This document shows positions 1 to 8,936 of a stretch of DNA of 50,563 bases, piece by piece (within the stretch, counting starts at the first letter, position 1; each line of letters starts with the position of its first letter). The stretch is taken from contig CP070842.1 in assembly GCA_020342155.1 (NCBI GenBank), positions 2,024,823 to 2,075,385 on the forward strand, given 5' to 3'. This DNA comes from Dehalococcoidales bacterium (GTDB lineage: Bacteria; Chloroflexota; Dehalococcoidia; Dehalococcoidales; Fen-1064). Position numbers and translations under genes: made by a program. Below the pieces are notes generated by a model. That model worked only from the letters and a program-made list of their open reading frames with translations. It did no database searches and was not told the origin of the DNA.

Positions 1-473
1 TCTATCTTAACCCCAGAGCGAACAAGAAGTTGCTGAATCCCATGCGGGGTACACGGTATGTAGTCTGGTTCGCCAATCATCAATTTGCCCAGACTCACCG
101 GGTGAAAGCCGTCCACATCCTTTTTGGGATTAATGGCATAGAGTACCTCTGTCTCGTTTATGTGTTTGGGTAGGGGGAGTTGTACCAGGATCCCGTTAAT
201 CTTGGGGTCTTTATTGAGCTTATCAATCAGGGCGAGCAGGTTCTCTTGACTGGTATCCTCAGGAAGGTCGTATCTCTCCGAATAGATGCCCAGATTCTGT
301 GATGTCTTTTCCTTCTGCCCGACGTAGACCTGTGATGCGGGGTCTGCGCCTACCAGGACGGTTACCAACCCGGGTACTATATTGTGTTTTTCTTTGAGTT
401 CGGCAATTTCCTGTTTCAGTTCGGCACGAATCTCTTTGGCGACTTCTGTACCGCTGATAATCTGCGCTGCCAT
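1..473 (-). CDS. folD: FolD, methylenetetrahydrofolate dehydrogenase/cyclohydrolase (3' end cut off)
   Basis: Bifunctional cytosolic enzyme that oxidises methylene-THF to methenyl-THF and hydrolyses it to formyl-THF; in Wood-Ljungdahl organisms it works in the reductive direction after Fhs. The reverse strand encodes MAAQIISGTE from the ATG at 473, with GGAGGGAGA just upstream. The family's catalytic Tyr/Lys motif is visible as YVGQK (Tyr50, Lys54), followed by LVQLPLP and DVDGFHP, which line the folate and NADP sites. Only about 157 codons are inside the window; the Rossmann C-terminal half lies beyond base 1. It is the last visible gene of the cooC-fhs-cooC-folD run. The family call is secure; completeness cannot be judged. 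Confidence 0.95.
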   Translation of the reverse strand, partial: MAAQIISGTEVAKEIRAELKQEIAELKEKHNIVPGLVTVLVGADPASQVYVGQKEKTSQNLGIYSERYDLPEDTSQENLLALIDKLNKDPKINGILVQLPLPKHINETEVLYAINPKKDVDGFHPVSLGKLMIGEPDYIPCTPHGIQQLLVRSGVKI

Positions 474-599
474 TTATTCTCCCTCCTTAATTATAGGCGT
501 TTCCTATATTTTATGCCACTTACCAGTTATCTCCTAGCACACTTAAATGTACCATTTTGTATTGTCTGACAAAAACTCTGCCCTGAGACCTTTTGTACT

Positions 600-1376
600 C
601 TACGGGGAAGGTGCCTTCACTTTCTCAAGGACTTTTCCCATCAGGTCATCGACAGCGCGTACTGCTTTGGAGGTATCCGGCAGCTCAAGCAGTGGCTTGA
701 GCTCGAGGTCATACCGGTGAAGCTCTTCATCTTCGGGGATTATCGCGACTGGCTTGATTCCTAACCGGTCCAGTTCCTCGCTTACCAGCGGGTTCAGCTT
801 ATCCGGAACCATATTGATTACCGCTAATTGTTTACGTGCCACCAGCTTGAGTGAGGTAACCAGTTCCTGTATCCGTGCAATTGTCCGGGCACCTTTCACC
901 GTATGGTTGGAGACCAGCAGCAGGGCATCCACATTCTGGGTGGTCCTCCGGCTCAGGTGCTCCATACCGGCTTCATTATCCATGACGGTGTAGGCATAGT
1001 TGTCAGACAACTCATCGGCAAACTTCCTTATTATAAGGTTAGGATAGCAGTAACACTCCGGTCCTTCTCCCCTGCCCATTGTCAGCAAGTCGAGTCCCGG
1101 ACTCTCTACCAGGATTGAATTTAGCTTGAAGTCCAGGTAGGCTTCCTTGGTCATGCCGGGAGGGATGTTAATTTTCTCTCCCTGGAACTCATCCAGCAGT
1201 TCACCGACGGTGTGGGGAACAGCCAATCCCAGGCTTTCCCCGAGGTTAGCGTTGGCATCGGCGTCAACTGCTAGAATCGGCACCATTCCGTTATTCTTCA
1301 GATAGCGAGTGATAAGACTTGCCAGCGAAGTCTTACCACAGCCACCCTTGCCGGCCACTGCTATAGTAAAAGCCAA
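600..1376 (-). CDS. CooC-family nickel-insertion ATPase (CODH/ACS maturation)
   Basis: P-loop ATPase of the MinD/ArsA (SIMIBI) class, 258 aa. CooC proteins dimerise with ATP and Ni to load the nickel cluster of CO dehydrogenase or acetyl-CoA synthase. Visible: deviant Walker A AGKGGCGKT (residues 8-16), switch I VDADANANL (37-45), and the family's Cys-x-Cys metal motif ECYCYPN (Cys108 and Cys110). Position 13 in the P-loop is Cys where Val is usual. It sits 28 bp after fhs and about 130 bp before folD on the same strand, so it is probably cotranscribed with one-carbon genes. CooC1 and AcsF cannot be told apart from sequence alone. No CODH or ACS gene lies in the window, so the client is inferred. 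Confidence 0.85.
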   Translation of the reverse strand: MAFTIAVAGKGGCGKTSLASLITRYLKNNGMVPILAVDADANANLGESLGLAVPHTVGELLDEFQGEKINIPPGMTKEAYLDFKLNSILVESPGLDLLTMGRGEGPECYCYPNLIIRKFADELSDNYAYTVMDNEAGMEHLSRRTTQNVDALLLVSNHTVKGARTIARIQELVTSLKLVARKQLAVINMVPDKLNPLVSEELDRLGIKPVAIIPEDEELHRYDLELKPLLELPDTSKAVRAVDDLMGKVLEKVKAPSP

Positions 1377-1404
1377 ACGGTTGCCCTCCGTATTTTATTC
1401 TTAT

Positions 1405-3168
1405 TTAGAACAGGCCGGAGACCTTTCCAGTATTAACATCTACATCAACCTTACGGAAGGCAGGACTGGAAGAGGTTCCTGGCATAAGGCTGATAGTGCC
1501 GGCGCAGGGGCAGAGGAACTTGGCACCAGAGTAGATAAGTACATCACGTATGGGCAGTGTCCATCCCTTGGGTACACCCTTGAGTGTTGGGTCATGGGTC
1601 AGGCTCAAGTGAGTCTTGACCATCATCGTGGCGTAGTCATCATACTGGGAGTCATCCTCGAGTTTCTTAGCCTTGGCTTCGGCATCCGGAGTCCAAGAGA
1701 CACCATCAGCGCCGTAGACTACCTTGGCAATCTTCTCTACCCGGTCGCGTAGCTTCATCTCAAGCGGATAGAGGAAGTCAAACTCGTTATCTTCCTTGCA
1801 GGCATCGATGACGGCATCGGCAAACTCCAGGGCGCCGTCTCCACCATCGGCCCAGTGGCTTGAAGTAGCACAGCGCGCCCCGGCAGCCTCGGCGGCTTTC
1901 CTGACAGCAGCAATCTCATCCTTGGTGTCGGTGTGGAAGGAGTTTATGCAGACAACAGGGTTGATACCCGAGGTTCTGATGGTGTTGATGTGGTGAATCA
2001 TGTTAGCCAGGCCTTTCTCAACAAGGTCTACATTCTCCTTGGTATACTCGTCGGGTAGTGCCAGCCCGGCGACCACTCTCGGTCCACCACCGTGCATCTT
2101 GAGGGCGCGGATGGTGGTGGTAAGTACCGAGACGTGTGGCTTGAGACCACTGTAGCGGGACTTCACGTTCCAGAACTTCTCGAAACCGATATCGGCGGCA
2201 AAACCGCTCTCGGTTACGTGGTAATCAAACAACTTCAGCCCAACACGGTCACCGATAATAGAGGACTGTCCTACCGCGATGTTGGCGAACGGTCCGGCAT
2301 GGACCATCAATGGCTGGTACTCTACCGTGGAGCAGAGGGTGGGGTTGATGGTGTTACGCATCCAGGCCGTCATAGCCCCACCAACCTCTAGGTCCTTGGT
2401 ATAGACGGGCTTGCCTCTCTTGTCGAAGGCGACGGTGATGTTGTCCAGCCTCTCGCGCAGGTCAGCCAGGTCGCGTATAATCGACAGGATTGCCATGAGC
2501 TCGGAGCCCACGGCGATACCGAACTTGGACTGCATGGTGAAGCCGTCCATCGATCCACCAAGTCCAATGACAATATTGCGCAGACTCTGGGCACAGAAGT
2601 CCATTATCCAGCCCATCTCCACGTTGGTGGGGTCGACATCCAGGCGCCGCATACCGGTCAGCCTGTCCAGTCGAGCATCAGTGTAGTTACGCTCATGCTG
2701 CATTCTGGCGGTAAGTGCTACCATGGCCAGGTTGTGGGCGTTCATGATATCATTGATGTCACCCGTAAGTCCCATGGAGAACTCGGTCATGGGAATCAGC
2801 AGGGAGTTGCCTCCACCGGCGGCCGTCCCCTTGACATTCATCGTAGGGCCACCCGAGGGCTGGCGAAGACACCCACCGACATTCACGCCCCTCTTGCCCA
2901 TGCCTTCCATCAGACCGACGGATGTGGTGCTCTTACCCTCACCCAGAGGCGTCGGTGTTATCGCCGTCACCTCTATATACTTTCCGTCTGGTTTGTCCTT
3001 GAGGCGGTTGATGATTTTCAGGAAATCGAGCTTGGCAATCCGCCCGTAGGCAAGCAGCTCATCTCTTTGTAGTCCGAGCTTGTCTCGCCATTCATCGGGG
3101 GAGGGCATGTTCGCTTCAGCCGCTTCTGCAATCTGCCAGTCTTCCATATTTACCGCATCGTAAGCCAC
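1405..3168 (-). CDS. fhs: Formate--tetrahydrofolate ligase
   Basis: ATP-dependent ligase that makes 10-formyl-THF from formate and THF, the entry step of the Wood-Ljungdahl methyl branch. About 587 aa from the chosen start; bacterial relatives are near 560. The P-loop [12 protein letters not shown] falls near residues 71-82, with [11 protein letters not shown] and [11 protein letters not shown] after it. The frame stays open upstream to 3225, but AGGAGG lies at ideal distance before a GTG at 3168, so that GTG is preferred; the next in-frame ATG is at 3147. It lies between two CooC-like ATPase genes and upstream of folD, which supports an acetyl-CoA pathway operon. The family assignment is very secure; the exact start is moderately so. 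Confidence 0.96.
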   Translation of the reverse strand: MAYDAVNMEDWQIAEAAEANMPSPDEWRDKLGLQRDELLAYGRIAKLDFLKIINRLKDKPDGKYIEVTAITPTPLGEGKSTTSVGLMEGMGKRGVNVGGCLRQPSGGPTMNVKGTAAGGGNSLLIPMTEFSMGLTGDINDIMNAHNLAMVALTARMQHERNYTDARLDRLTGMRRLDVDPTNVEMGWIMDFCAQSLRNIVIGLGGSMDGFTMQSKFGIAVGSELMAILSIIRDLADLRERLDNITVAFDKRGKPVYTKDLEVGGAMTAWMRNTINPTLCSTVEYQPLMVHAGPFANIAVGQSSIIGDRVGLKLFDYHVTESGFAADIGFEKFWNVKSRYSGLKPHVSVLTTTIRALKMHGGGPRVVAGLALPDEYTKENVDLVEKGLANMIHHINTIRTSGINPVVCINSFHTDTKDEIAAVRKAAEAAGARCATSSHWADGGDGALEFADAVIDACKEDNEFDFLYPLEMKLRDRVEKIAKVVYGADGVSWTPDAEAKAKKLEDDSQYDDYATMMVKTHLSLTHDPTLKGVPKGWTLPIRDVLIYSGAKFLCPCAGTISLMPGTSSSPAFRKVDVDVNTGKVSGLF

Positions 3169-3252
3169 AGGGAACCTCCTTCGTTCTTGTTTATCTATTT
3201 TACCGAGGGCTTCAGACTGAAACACAGGTTTCAGATTAGTGCCCTTTCGACT

Positions 3253-4041
3253 CTATTCTGCCGGGCTCGATATTTTAGAAGCAGGTACTAATGCCTGATA
3301 GATATTATTTATCTCGTCAGCGATTAGCTGGCTGGCGTTTTGAATGGGAAGGTTGGCCAGGTCAGCCTCCACCAGGGCCTGGTCATAGGGTATAAAACCG
3401 AGGAACTCCAGGTCGTGCAGGCTACTGATCAGAAACTCCTTTTCAGACTGGCTGTGGACCTTGTTGGCGACCAACACAATATTCTCCAGGCCGATGTCTC
3501 TGGCGAGTTCTTGAATGCGCTGGGCAGTTTCGATACTACGCCGGCCCGGCTCGACTACGATTATCATGTGGTCTACCGCCTTGGAAGTACCGCGGGCGAG
3601 ATGCTCTATCCCGGCTTCCATGTCAAGGATAACTACCTCATCTCTCCGTATCAGCAGATGACCGAGGAGGGCTTGCAGGAGAACACCCTCGGCACAGTAG
3701 CAGCCGGTTCCGCCCCGCTTGATGCGCCCCATCACCATCAGTCTGATGCCATCATGCTCTGCTGCAAATCTGTCAGGGATGTCATCGACTCTGGGGTTCA
3801 GTTTGAAAAAGGAACCGGATTGACCGGGCCGTGCCCCGGTCCTTTCTTCGATGAGGTCGTCCATTTCGGATATAGGGGTTATCTCATCAGGGTGCGGGAA
3901 ACCAAGATTAGCGGCTAGATTAGCGTCTGGGTCAGCGTCTATGGCTAACACCGAGTAGCCAGCCGAAGCGAATCTTCTAGAAAGTAGAGAAGCTAATAAG
4001 GTCTTCCCCACTCCCCCCTTGCCACTTATCGCAATCTTCAT
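3253..4041 (-). CDS. Second CooC-family nickel-insertion ATPase
   Basis: 262 aa P-loop ATPase, the first gene of the minus-strand one-carbon operon. From the ATG at 4041 it starts MKIAISGKGGVGKT, putting the deviant Walker A at residues 7-14; the frame is open further upstream but that segment does not resemble the family. Switch I is IDADPDANLA (34-43). The Cys-x-Cys motif is GCYCAEG, Cys114 and Cys116, as in CooC proteins that bind Ni or Zn at the dimer interface. It is clearly diverged from the paralogue at 600-1376 and keeps the canonical Val in its P-loop. Two CooC copies usually mean separate maturases for CODH and ACS; that reading is inference. Confidence 0.85.
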   Translation of the reverse strand: MKIAISGKGGVGKTLLASLLSRRFASAGYSVLAIDADPDANLAANLGFPHPDEITPISEMDDLIEERTGARPGQSGSFFKLNPRVDDIPDRFAAEHDGIRLMVMGRIKRGGTGCYCAEGVLLQALLGHLLIRRDEVVILDMEAGIEHLARGTSKAVDHMIIVVEPGRRSIETAQRIQELARDIGLENIVLVANKVHSQSEKEFLISSLHDLEFLGFIPYDQALVEADLANLPIQNASQLIADEINNIYQALVPASKISSPAE

Positions 4042-4134
4042 CAGAAATCGAATACTGGCATAACAAAGCTGAGCCTCCCACAAGGAAGCACCCAGCCTAA
4101 ACAAACCTTATCGGCAATCTGCTTTCGCATCATC

Positions 4135-4163
4135 AGTATATCTCAAGGAATAAACCAAGTCAA
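4135..4163 (-). promoter_or_regulatory. Sigma-70-type promoter of the cooC-fhs-cooC-folD operon
   Basis: On the minus strand: -35 TTGACT, 17 bp spacer, -10 TATACT. Predicted transcription start is near 4128, giving a leader of about 85 nt before the ATG at 4041. Both hexamers and the spacing are close to consensus. Confidence 0.7.
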
Positions 4164-4343
4164 ACTACGTGCTTATTTACTGAATTCAGATCGCTCTCTG
4201 CCGGTCGCATTATTATTAAACTTGGGACAAACGGCGGTCAGCGACTTCTCATCCTTGATGTCGTGACACACCGTTTAAATTTTAATCTCTTCGAACGCTA
4301 ATGTCAATCCGCTGAATAGCTTATTAACTGATGTAAAAATTCC

Positions 4344-4373
4344 TTGACAGGGGAGAACTCGCAGCATTACCAT
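4344..4373 (+). promoter_or_regulatory. Promoter of trxA and the yebC-ruvCA genes
   Basis: -35 TTGACA, 18 bp spacer, -10 TACCAT, with a predicted start near 4380 and about 30 nt of leader before the thioredoxin ATG. The -35 is perfect; the -10 matches 4 of 6. Confidence 0.55.
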
Positions 4374-4411
4374 ATGGCTGTATTACCATAAATCGGAAAG
4401 GTTATGTTGCT

Positions 4412-4729
4412 ATGGTGATTGATCTCACGGATCAGGAGTTTGAGCAAAAGGTTATTAAATCGGATCTGCCGGTGCTGGTTGATTTGTGGGCACCCTGGTG
4501 TGGGCCTTGTCGGATGATTGCCCCCATCGTTGATAAGCTGTCGGAGAAATATAATGGTAAGTTCAGGTTCTTCCGCCTGAATGTCGATGAGAATCCACAA
4601 ACGGCCACCAGATACCGCGTGATGTCAATACCAACCCTGATGTTTTTCAAGGGTGGTGATGTTGTTGATACTGTCATAGGTGCTGTACCGGAGAAGACCA
4701 TTGCACCCAAGATTGACGCACTCCTTTAG
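4412..4729 (+). CDS. trxA: Thioredoxin
   Basis: 105 aa cytosolic disulfide reductase, the usual thioredoxin length. The active site is WAPWCGPCRM (Cys30 and Cys33) on the first helix of the fold, and the cis-Pro loop shows as MSIPTLMFF. No signal peptide. The gene has its own promoter and is followed after 38 bp by yebC, whose ribosome site AAGGAGAG lies in that gap, so readthrough into yebC is likely. Nothing unusual in the catalytic region. Confidence 0.95.
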   Translation: MVIDLTDQEFEQKVIKSDLPVLVDLWAPWCGPCRMIAPIVDKLSEKYNGKFRFFRLNVDENPQTATRYRVMSIPTLMFFKGGDVVDTVIGAVPEKTIAPKIDALL

Positions 4730-4767
4730 GGATCGTTTGAGCCTTAACCGGGTAAGGAGAGTCGAGA

Positions 4768-5517
4768 ATGTCGGGACATTCTAAATGGCACTCAATAAAA
4801 CACCAGAAGGCGGTAACTGATGCCCGGCGGGGCCAGCTTTTCACCAAGCTGACCCGCGAGATTATCGTGGCGGTACGTAACGGTGGGCCCAATCCGGATA
4901 CCAATATCTCGCTGCGTCTGGCAGTACAAAAGGCCCGCGATGCCTCGATGCCATCGGATAATATTGAGCGGGCGATAAAACGTGCCAGTGGTGCCACCGA
5001 GGGGGTTAATCTGGTAGAAATAGTCCTCGAAGGATATGGCCCCGGTGGCGGTGCTATCCTGGTGGAGGCCCTCAGTGATAACCGTAACCGGACTATACAG
5101 GCCGTTCGTAATGTTTTTTCGCGTGGCGGTGGCAGTCTCGGGGAAGCCGGGTGCGTTGCCTGGCAGTTTGACCCCAAGGGGGTCGTCACGGTGCGGTCTG
5201 AGGAGATGGATACCGAAGAGTTGGCGCTGCAGGCGATTGATGCCGGTGCTGAAGATGTCACCGTCGAAGCCAGCGTGGTCGAGGTCTACACCAGGCCTGA
5301 GGAGCTGGAGAAGGTCAGGGCGGCACTAGAGCAGGAGAATATCCCGGTAGCCTCGGCCGAGCTTTCCATGGTGCCCAAGGCAGCGCTGGAGCTCGGAGAG
5401 AAGGCAGCCGTGCAAACATTGAGGCTGATGGAGAAGCTGGACGAACTCGATGATGTCCGGCATGTGTCCAGTAACGTTGATTTCTCTGATGAAGTCCTGG
5501 CGAAGTATCAAGAATAG
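4768..5517 (+). CDS. YebC/PmpR-family protein
   Basis: 249 aa, the typical length. The N-terminus MSGHSKWHSIKHQK and the following DARRGQLFTKLTREI are hallmarks of the family, with GGPNPDTN and the middle block GYGPGGGAILVEALSDN also present. Members are either DNA-binding regulators (PmpR, YebC) or, for the YebC2 type, factors that relieve ribosome stalling at proline runs; sequence alone does not separate them here. It lies directly upstream of ruvC-ruvA, an arrangement common in bacteria. A good Shine-Dalgarno AAGGAGAG precedes the ATG. Confidence 0.95.
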   Translation: MSGHSKWHSIKHQKAVTDARRGQLFTKLTREIIVAVRNGGPNPDTNISLRLAVQKARDASMPSDNIERAIKRASGATEGVNLVEIVLEGYGPGGGAILVEALSDNRNRTIQAVRNVFSRGGGSLGEAGCVAWQFDPKGVVTVRSEEMDTEELALQAIDAGAEDVTVEASVVEVYTRPEELEKVRAALEQENIPVASAELSMVPKAALELGEKAAVQTLRLMEKLDELDDVRHVSSNVDFSDEVLAKYQE

Positions 5518-5600
5518 GCCAACGCTGGTTACTGGTCTTTTCTACCTTATATATATGTCTGCTCTGTCGGTTGAGCTCTCTCGTTACCATCTGAAGGGAT

Positions 5601-5606
5601 TATAAT
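5601..5606 (+). promoter_or_regulatory. Possible -10 element before ruvC
   Basis: A perfect TATAAT sits 12 bp before the TTG start of ruvC, but I see no convincing -35 at 16-18 bp. If used, the leader would be extremely short. Confidence 0.3.
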
Positions 5607-5618
5607 AGCAAGGATGAT

Positions 5619-6131
5619 TTGAGTCTGTTTATGAGGGTCTTGGGTATTGACCCGGGCACGGTTGTTATCGGTTACGGGGTGATTGACAGCGATGGCGATA
5701 GAACGACCCTGGTTGACTGCGGTGCTCTGAGTTCTTCAGCACGATTACCGATAGCGGAACGACTCAGCATTCTCTACAACCAGCTTTTAGAAATCGTCTC
5801 TCGCTACCAGCCGGATGCTATGGCCGTGGAGCAGCCCTTTGTGGGTAAAAACGTTAACTCGGCGCTGGCCATCGGCAAGGCCCAGGCAGTGGCTATTCTG
5901 GCCGCCGCTAACCGGGGCATACCCACCCACGAGTACACCCCGGCCCAGATAAAGCGGCAGGTGGCCAACTACGGCACCAGCTCCAAGGAGCAGGTCCAGA
6001 AGATGGTCAGCCTTCAACTCGGTCTCTCCGAGGTCCCCCAGCCGGATGACGCTGCTGATGCCCTGGCAACTGCCCTGTGCCATCTTGGTGAAGTGCACCT
6101 CAGCAACCTGCTGACGGAAGAAAGGCAATAA
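5619..6131 (+). CDS. ruvC: Holliday junction resolvase RuvC
   Basis: Endonuclease that cuts Holliday junctions symmetrically together with RuvAB. 170 aa from the TTG at 5619, which has AAGGA four bases upstream; an ATG at 5631 would give the more usual N-terminus MRVLGIDPG, so the first four residues are uncertain. Catalytic acids are visible: Asp in GIDPGT (residue 11), Glu in AVEQPFVG (71), and the C-terminal DDAADALA pair. The family lysine/serine loop KRQVANYGTSSKEQV is present. It is separated from ruvA by 5 bp, indicating tight coupling. Confidence 0.95.
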   Translation: MSLFMRVLGIDPGTVVIGYGVIDSDGDRTTLVDCGALSSSARLPIAERLSILYNQLLEIVSRYQPDAMAVEQPFVGKNVNSALAIGKAQAVAILAAANRGIPTHEYTPAQIKRQVANYGTSSKEQVQKMVSLQLGLSEVPQPDDAADALATALCHLGEVHLSNLLTEERQ

Positions 6132-6136
6132 GAAGA

Positions 6137-6721
6137 ATGATAGCCGGTCTGCAAGGCGTAGTGGAGTCACTGGGTGGTGATTATGCGATTATCAACGTTG
6201 GCGGCGTCGGCTTTCGCGTCTACATGCCGACCTCGGTGTTGAGTACCTTGGGCAAGGCTGGTGAGGAGGTGAAGGTATACACCCACCTCCATGTCAAGGA
6301 TGACGACCTGTCCCTTTACGGCTTCGGCTCTGCCGATGAATTGACCCTCTTCGAGACCCTTATCGGTGTCTCTGGCCTCGGCCCCCGACTGGCCCTGGCG
6401 ATGCTCTCTTCACTTACTGTGGACCAGCTAACGATAGCTATCGCCACCGGCAGCACCGACCTTCTCACCACCGTACCCGGAATCGGCAGGAAGGTGGCCG
6501 ATAGACTGGTGCTGGAGCTTAAAGACAAGATTGGCGCCGGTTTGATTGCCACCCCTGCCGCCCAGATAGCCCAGGAAAACACCGATGTCCTGGCAGCCCT
6601 GACCTCCCTCGGCTACTCCGTGGCCGAGGCCAGCCGCGCCGTAACCACTCTACCCGCTGCCTCCGACCTCAGTATCGAGGAGCGCATCAAACTTGCGTTG
6701 CAATATTTGGGTGGAAAGTGA
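6137..6721 (+). CDS. ruvA: Holliday junction branch migration protein RuvA
   Basis: 194 aa, typical for RuvA, which forms a tetramer that holds the junction open for the RuvB motor. Domain I begins MIAGLQGVVESLGGDYAII; two helix-hairpin-helix motifs show as GVSGLGPRLA and TVPGIGRKVADRL; domain III, which contacts RuvB, is the last 50 residues (DVLAALTSLGYSVAEA). It follows ruvC by 5 bp. The usual third gene, ruvB, is not downstream; a CoA-transferase gene begins 90 bp later instead, so ruvB must lie elsewhere. Confidence 0.95.
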   Translation: MIAGLQGVVESLGGDYAIINVGGVGFRVYMPTSVLSTLGKAGEEVKVYTHLHVKDDDLSLYGFGSADELTLFETLIGVSGLGPRLALAMLSSLTVDQLTIAIATGSTDLLTTVPGIGRKVADRLVLELKDKIGAGLIATPAAQIAQENTDVLAALTSLGYSVAEASRAVTTLPAASDLSIEERIKLALQYLGGK

Positions 6722-6748
6722 CCAGAAACTGATAAAAAAGCCTATAAT
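6719..6748 (+). promoter_or_regulatory. Weak promoter candidate before the class I CoA-transferase genes
   Basis: A perfect -10 TATAAT lies at 6743-6748; the only -35 candidate at 18 bp is TGACCA, overlapping the ruvA stop. Position and the change of function downstream make an independent promoter plausible. Confidence 0.35.
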
Positions 6749-6810
6749 ATTCATTGAAGAGTGTGCTATTACCAACTAAGTGAAATATCTATTTGGGAGG
6801 CAGTTTAAAA

Positions 6811-7857
6811 ATGGTAATTCAAGGATTGGAAACAATAGATTATGAGAAGAGGGCTAAGGATTCAGATTATAAAAAAAGATTGAATAAGGTGATGACCGAG
6901 AAGGAAGCGGTAGGGACATTTCTCCATGATGGTAATTCATTCTGTATGGGGGGTTTTGTGATGTGGCGGCAGCCTCAGTCCATCATGAGGGAGATAGCTC
7001 GTCAAGGAAAGAAGAACTTGTCTATTATAGATGAGAGCGGAGATTTTGAGGGCATAGATTTACTGGTAGAGCTGGGGATGCTGGATAGGATAGATATAGC
7101 CTACAGTCTGACACGCCAGGTAGGCGGTATTTCGGGCACCCCCGCCCTGGAACGTGGTCTCAAGGAAGGCATACCGCGACCGGTTGAAGCGGGCGGTGTT
7201 ATGGCCACACCCAAAGAAAAAATTGAGTCTGGTGTGCCACCGGTGAAGATAGTGGACTGGACGAATTTCGAAATTTCCTTAAGACTCATGGCCGGGGCAC
7301 TCAATGTCCCCTTCATGCCGTGTCGTTCCTCTCTCGGGGCAGATATCCCCAAGTACACCAAGGATATAAAGGTGATAGATGATCCATATGAGAACAAGCC
7401 GCTCCTTCTTGTCCCGGCTTACAAACCAGATGTCGCCTTCATCTCAGTTCAAAGGGCAGATCGGAGAGGGAATGGTCAGATATGGGGCTTCAGAGGAACC
7501 GATTACTGGAAAGCAAGGGCGGCTAAGCATGTTGTTCTGATTACTGAGGAGCTTGTTCCCACCGAAAAGATATATGAGAATCCTGGACTAACGACGATAC
7601 CAGCCTATTGTACCGATGCCGTTGTCCATCTCCCCTTTAACTGCCTCCCTACCGGCTGCTACGGGTACTATATAGGAGACCTGTTGTGTTTCGTATCTCT
7701 CTTACTACAGAGGCAGAGTCGTGACGGAGCCTTGGAGTGGATTGATGAATGGGTTTATGGTCTTAAGGACCACTTTGAATATTGTAATAAGTTAGGATGG
7801 GAAAAAATAGACAGATTGGCTAAATCGGAGCACAAGCTGAACAGGATACCCGGATGA
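6811..7857 (+). CDS. Class I CoA-transferase, alpha subunit (GctA/IpdA-like)
   Basis: 348 aa from the ATG at 6811, preceded by GGGAGG. The N-terminal segment KVMTEKEAVGTFLHDGNSFCMGG matches the start of class I CoA-transferase alpha subunits, and GGISGTPALERG and PCRSSLGADI fit the same fold. These enzymes move CoA between acyl groups by a ping-pong mechanism with the catalytic Glu on the beta subunit. It is somewhat longer than GctA (about 320 aa). The beta subunit follows after 34 bp, so the pair forms a heteromeric enzyme. The acyl substrate cannot be named; glutaconate, ring-opened steroid acids and short diacids are all used by relatives. Confidence 0.8.
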   Translation: MVIQGLETIDYEKRAKDSDYKKRLNKVMTEKEAVGTFLHDGNSFCMGGFVMWRQPQSIMREIARQGKKNLSIIDESGDFEGIDLLVELGMLDRIDIAYSLTRQVGGISGTPALERGLKEGIPRPVEAGGVMATPKEKIESGVPPVKIVDWTNFEISLRLMAGALNVPFMPCRSSLGADIPKYTKDIKVIDDPYENKPLLLVPAYKPDVAFISVQRADRRGNGQIWGFRGTDYWKARAAKHVVLITEELVPTEKIYENPGLTTIPAYCTDAVVHLPFNCLPTGCYGYYIGDLLCFVSLLLQRQSRDGALEWIDEWVYGLKDHFEYCNKLGWEKIDRLAKSEHKLNRIPG

Positions 7858-7891
7858 GGGATACTTATAAGAATGTGAGGGAGGTATAAAA

Positions 7892-8833
7892 ATGGGACAT
7901 TTATATACCACAAGGGAGCAGTTTACACCAGAGCAGCTTAAAGAGATGAAGGGAAAATATACGCCGCCGGAGCTGGTATGTTGTGCCGGGTCAAGGGAAG
8001 TGGAAGATAGAGAGGTTGTGTTTGTTGGTATTGGCATTTCAGACCTGGCCGGTGCAATAGCGAAGTTGGTCCATACGCCAAATGCCATACTGGTGGCAGA
8101 GGCAGGCTATATTGGATTTCCCAGTGTTGCCGTCCTAGTAAGTCCTGCTGATAACTCGGCAGGCGCAATGGCGATGTGTCATCAGAGTCTCCCCGAGGTT
8201 TTTATAGACCAGCAATCGGGCTTCATTGATGCAGCCTATCTAGGATTTGCCCAAATGGATAAGTATGGCAATGTAAATGTCAGTTATATAACTGGACCAC
8301 AAATAAGGATGAATGGAAGTGGTGGTGGAGGCGATATAGCATCATCCGCAGGGAGAGTAGTGTATACCGCAGAGTTTAACCCGAGGCAATGGGTGGAAAA
8401 AGTTGACTATATGACCGAGACAGGTTTCGCTGACGGCAGTCCTGATGCTAGGAAGAAAGCGAATCTAGTCGGAGGAGGGCCTTCCTCTGTGGTAACTGAC
8501 AGAGGAGTTTTCAGATTTGACCCTGGGACCCATGAGCTGTTTTTAGCTGAGGTATTCCCCTGGCAGGATGAGGAAGATATTGAGGATGTTAAGAAAGGAA
8601 TTCCATGGGATCTGAAAGTGGCTGACGAACTGAAGGTACTCGAACCGCCTACCGAACGGGAACTATGGGCACTTAGGTTAATGGATCCGACTGGCCAGTA
8701 TACTATCGCTAACATTATGGATAGACCGCTTGGTAAGATAATCATGGAAGGCAAATTCAATTTAGAAGGGTACAATACATTTCTAGAATTGAGTGATAGA
8801 GCGATAAGAGAAGTGCTGGATTTTGTGACTTAG
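7892..8833 (+). CDS. Class I CoA-transferase, beta subunit (GctB/IpdB-like)
   Basis: 313 aa. GIGISDLAGAIAKLVHTPN (residues 47-65) is the recognisable beta-subunit block, leading into AEAGYIG, where Glu70 sits at the position of the catalytic glutamate of GctB-type enzymes. GGGGDIASSAGR follows further on. GGGAGG-type ribosome site upstream (GGGAGG then ATG at 7892). Its C-terminus, ending in a block with PPTERELWALR, is about 45 residues longer than GctB. Cotranscribed with the alpha subunit. Substrate unknown; its neighbours are two class III CoA-transferases, so the locus is devoted to CoA-thioester exchange. Confidence 0.8.
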   Translation: MGHLYTTREQFTPEQLKEMKGKYTPPELVCCAGSREVEDREVVFVGIGISDLAGAIAKLVHTPNAILVAEAGYIGFPSVAVLVSPADNSAGAMAMCHQSLPEVFIDQQSGFIDAAYLGFAQMDKYGNVNVSYITGPQIRMNGSGGGGDIASSAGRVVYTAEFNPRQWVEKVDYMTETGFADGSPDARKKANLVGGGPSSVVTDRGVFRFDPGTHELFLAEVFPWQDEEDIEDVKKGIPWDLKVADELKVLEPPTERELWALRLMDPTGQYTIANIMDRPLGKIIMEGKFNLEGYNTFLELSDRAIREVLDFVT

Positions 8834-8850
8834 TCTCCTCTTTACTTCCC

Positions 8851-8880
8851 TTGACAAATTGCCTGCATCTAAACTAGAGT
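8851..8880 (+). promoter_or_regulatory. Promoter of the first CaiB/BaiF gene
   Basis: -35 TTGACA, 18 bp spacer, -10 TAGAGT, conserved in the second copy. A further extended -10-like TGCTAGATT lies at about 8897-8905 and is also conserved, so the exact start site is uncertain. Confidence 0.6.
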
Positions 8881-8936
8881 TCGAATATGCTTTTATGCTA
8901 GATTTTGCTACATAATCAGGAAGGAGGAAAACTAAA

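Larger units (their letters stand above)
4042..4411. other. Divergent intergenic region between the cooC/fhs operon and trxA
   Basis: About 370 bp without a credible gene. It holds a strong leftward promoter (4135-4163) and a rightward promoter before trxA (4344-4373). The leftward leader of about 85 nt contains a modest hairpin around 4060-4090. The segment 4164-4343 is AT-rich with no tRNA, terminator or clear repeat that I can see. Confidence 0.6.

Noticed and set aside
4042..4128. Riboswitch in the cooC-fhs leader
   Set aside because: A hairpin is visible but nothing matches the tetrahydrofolate or other known riboswitch cores.
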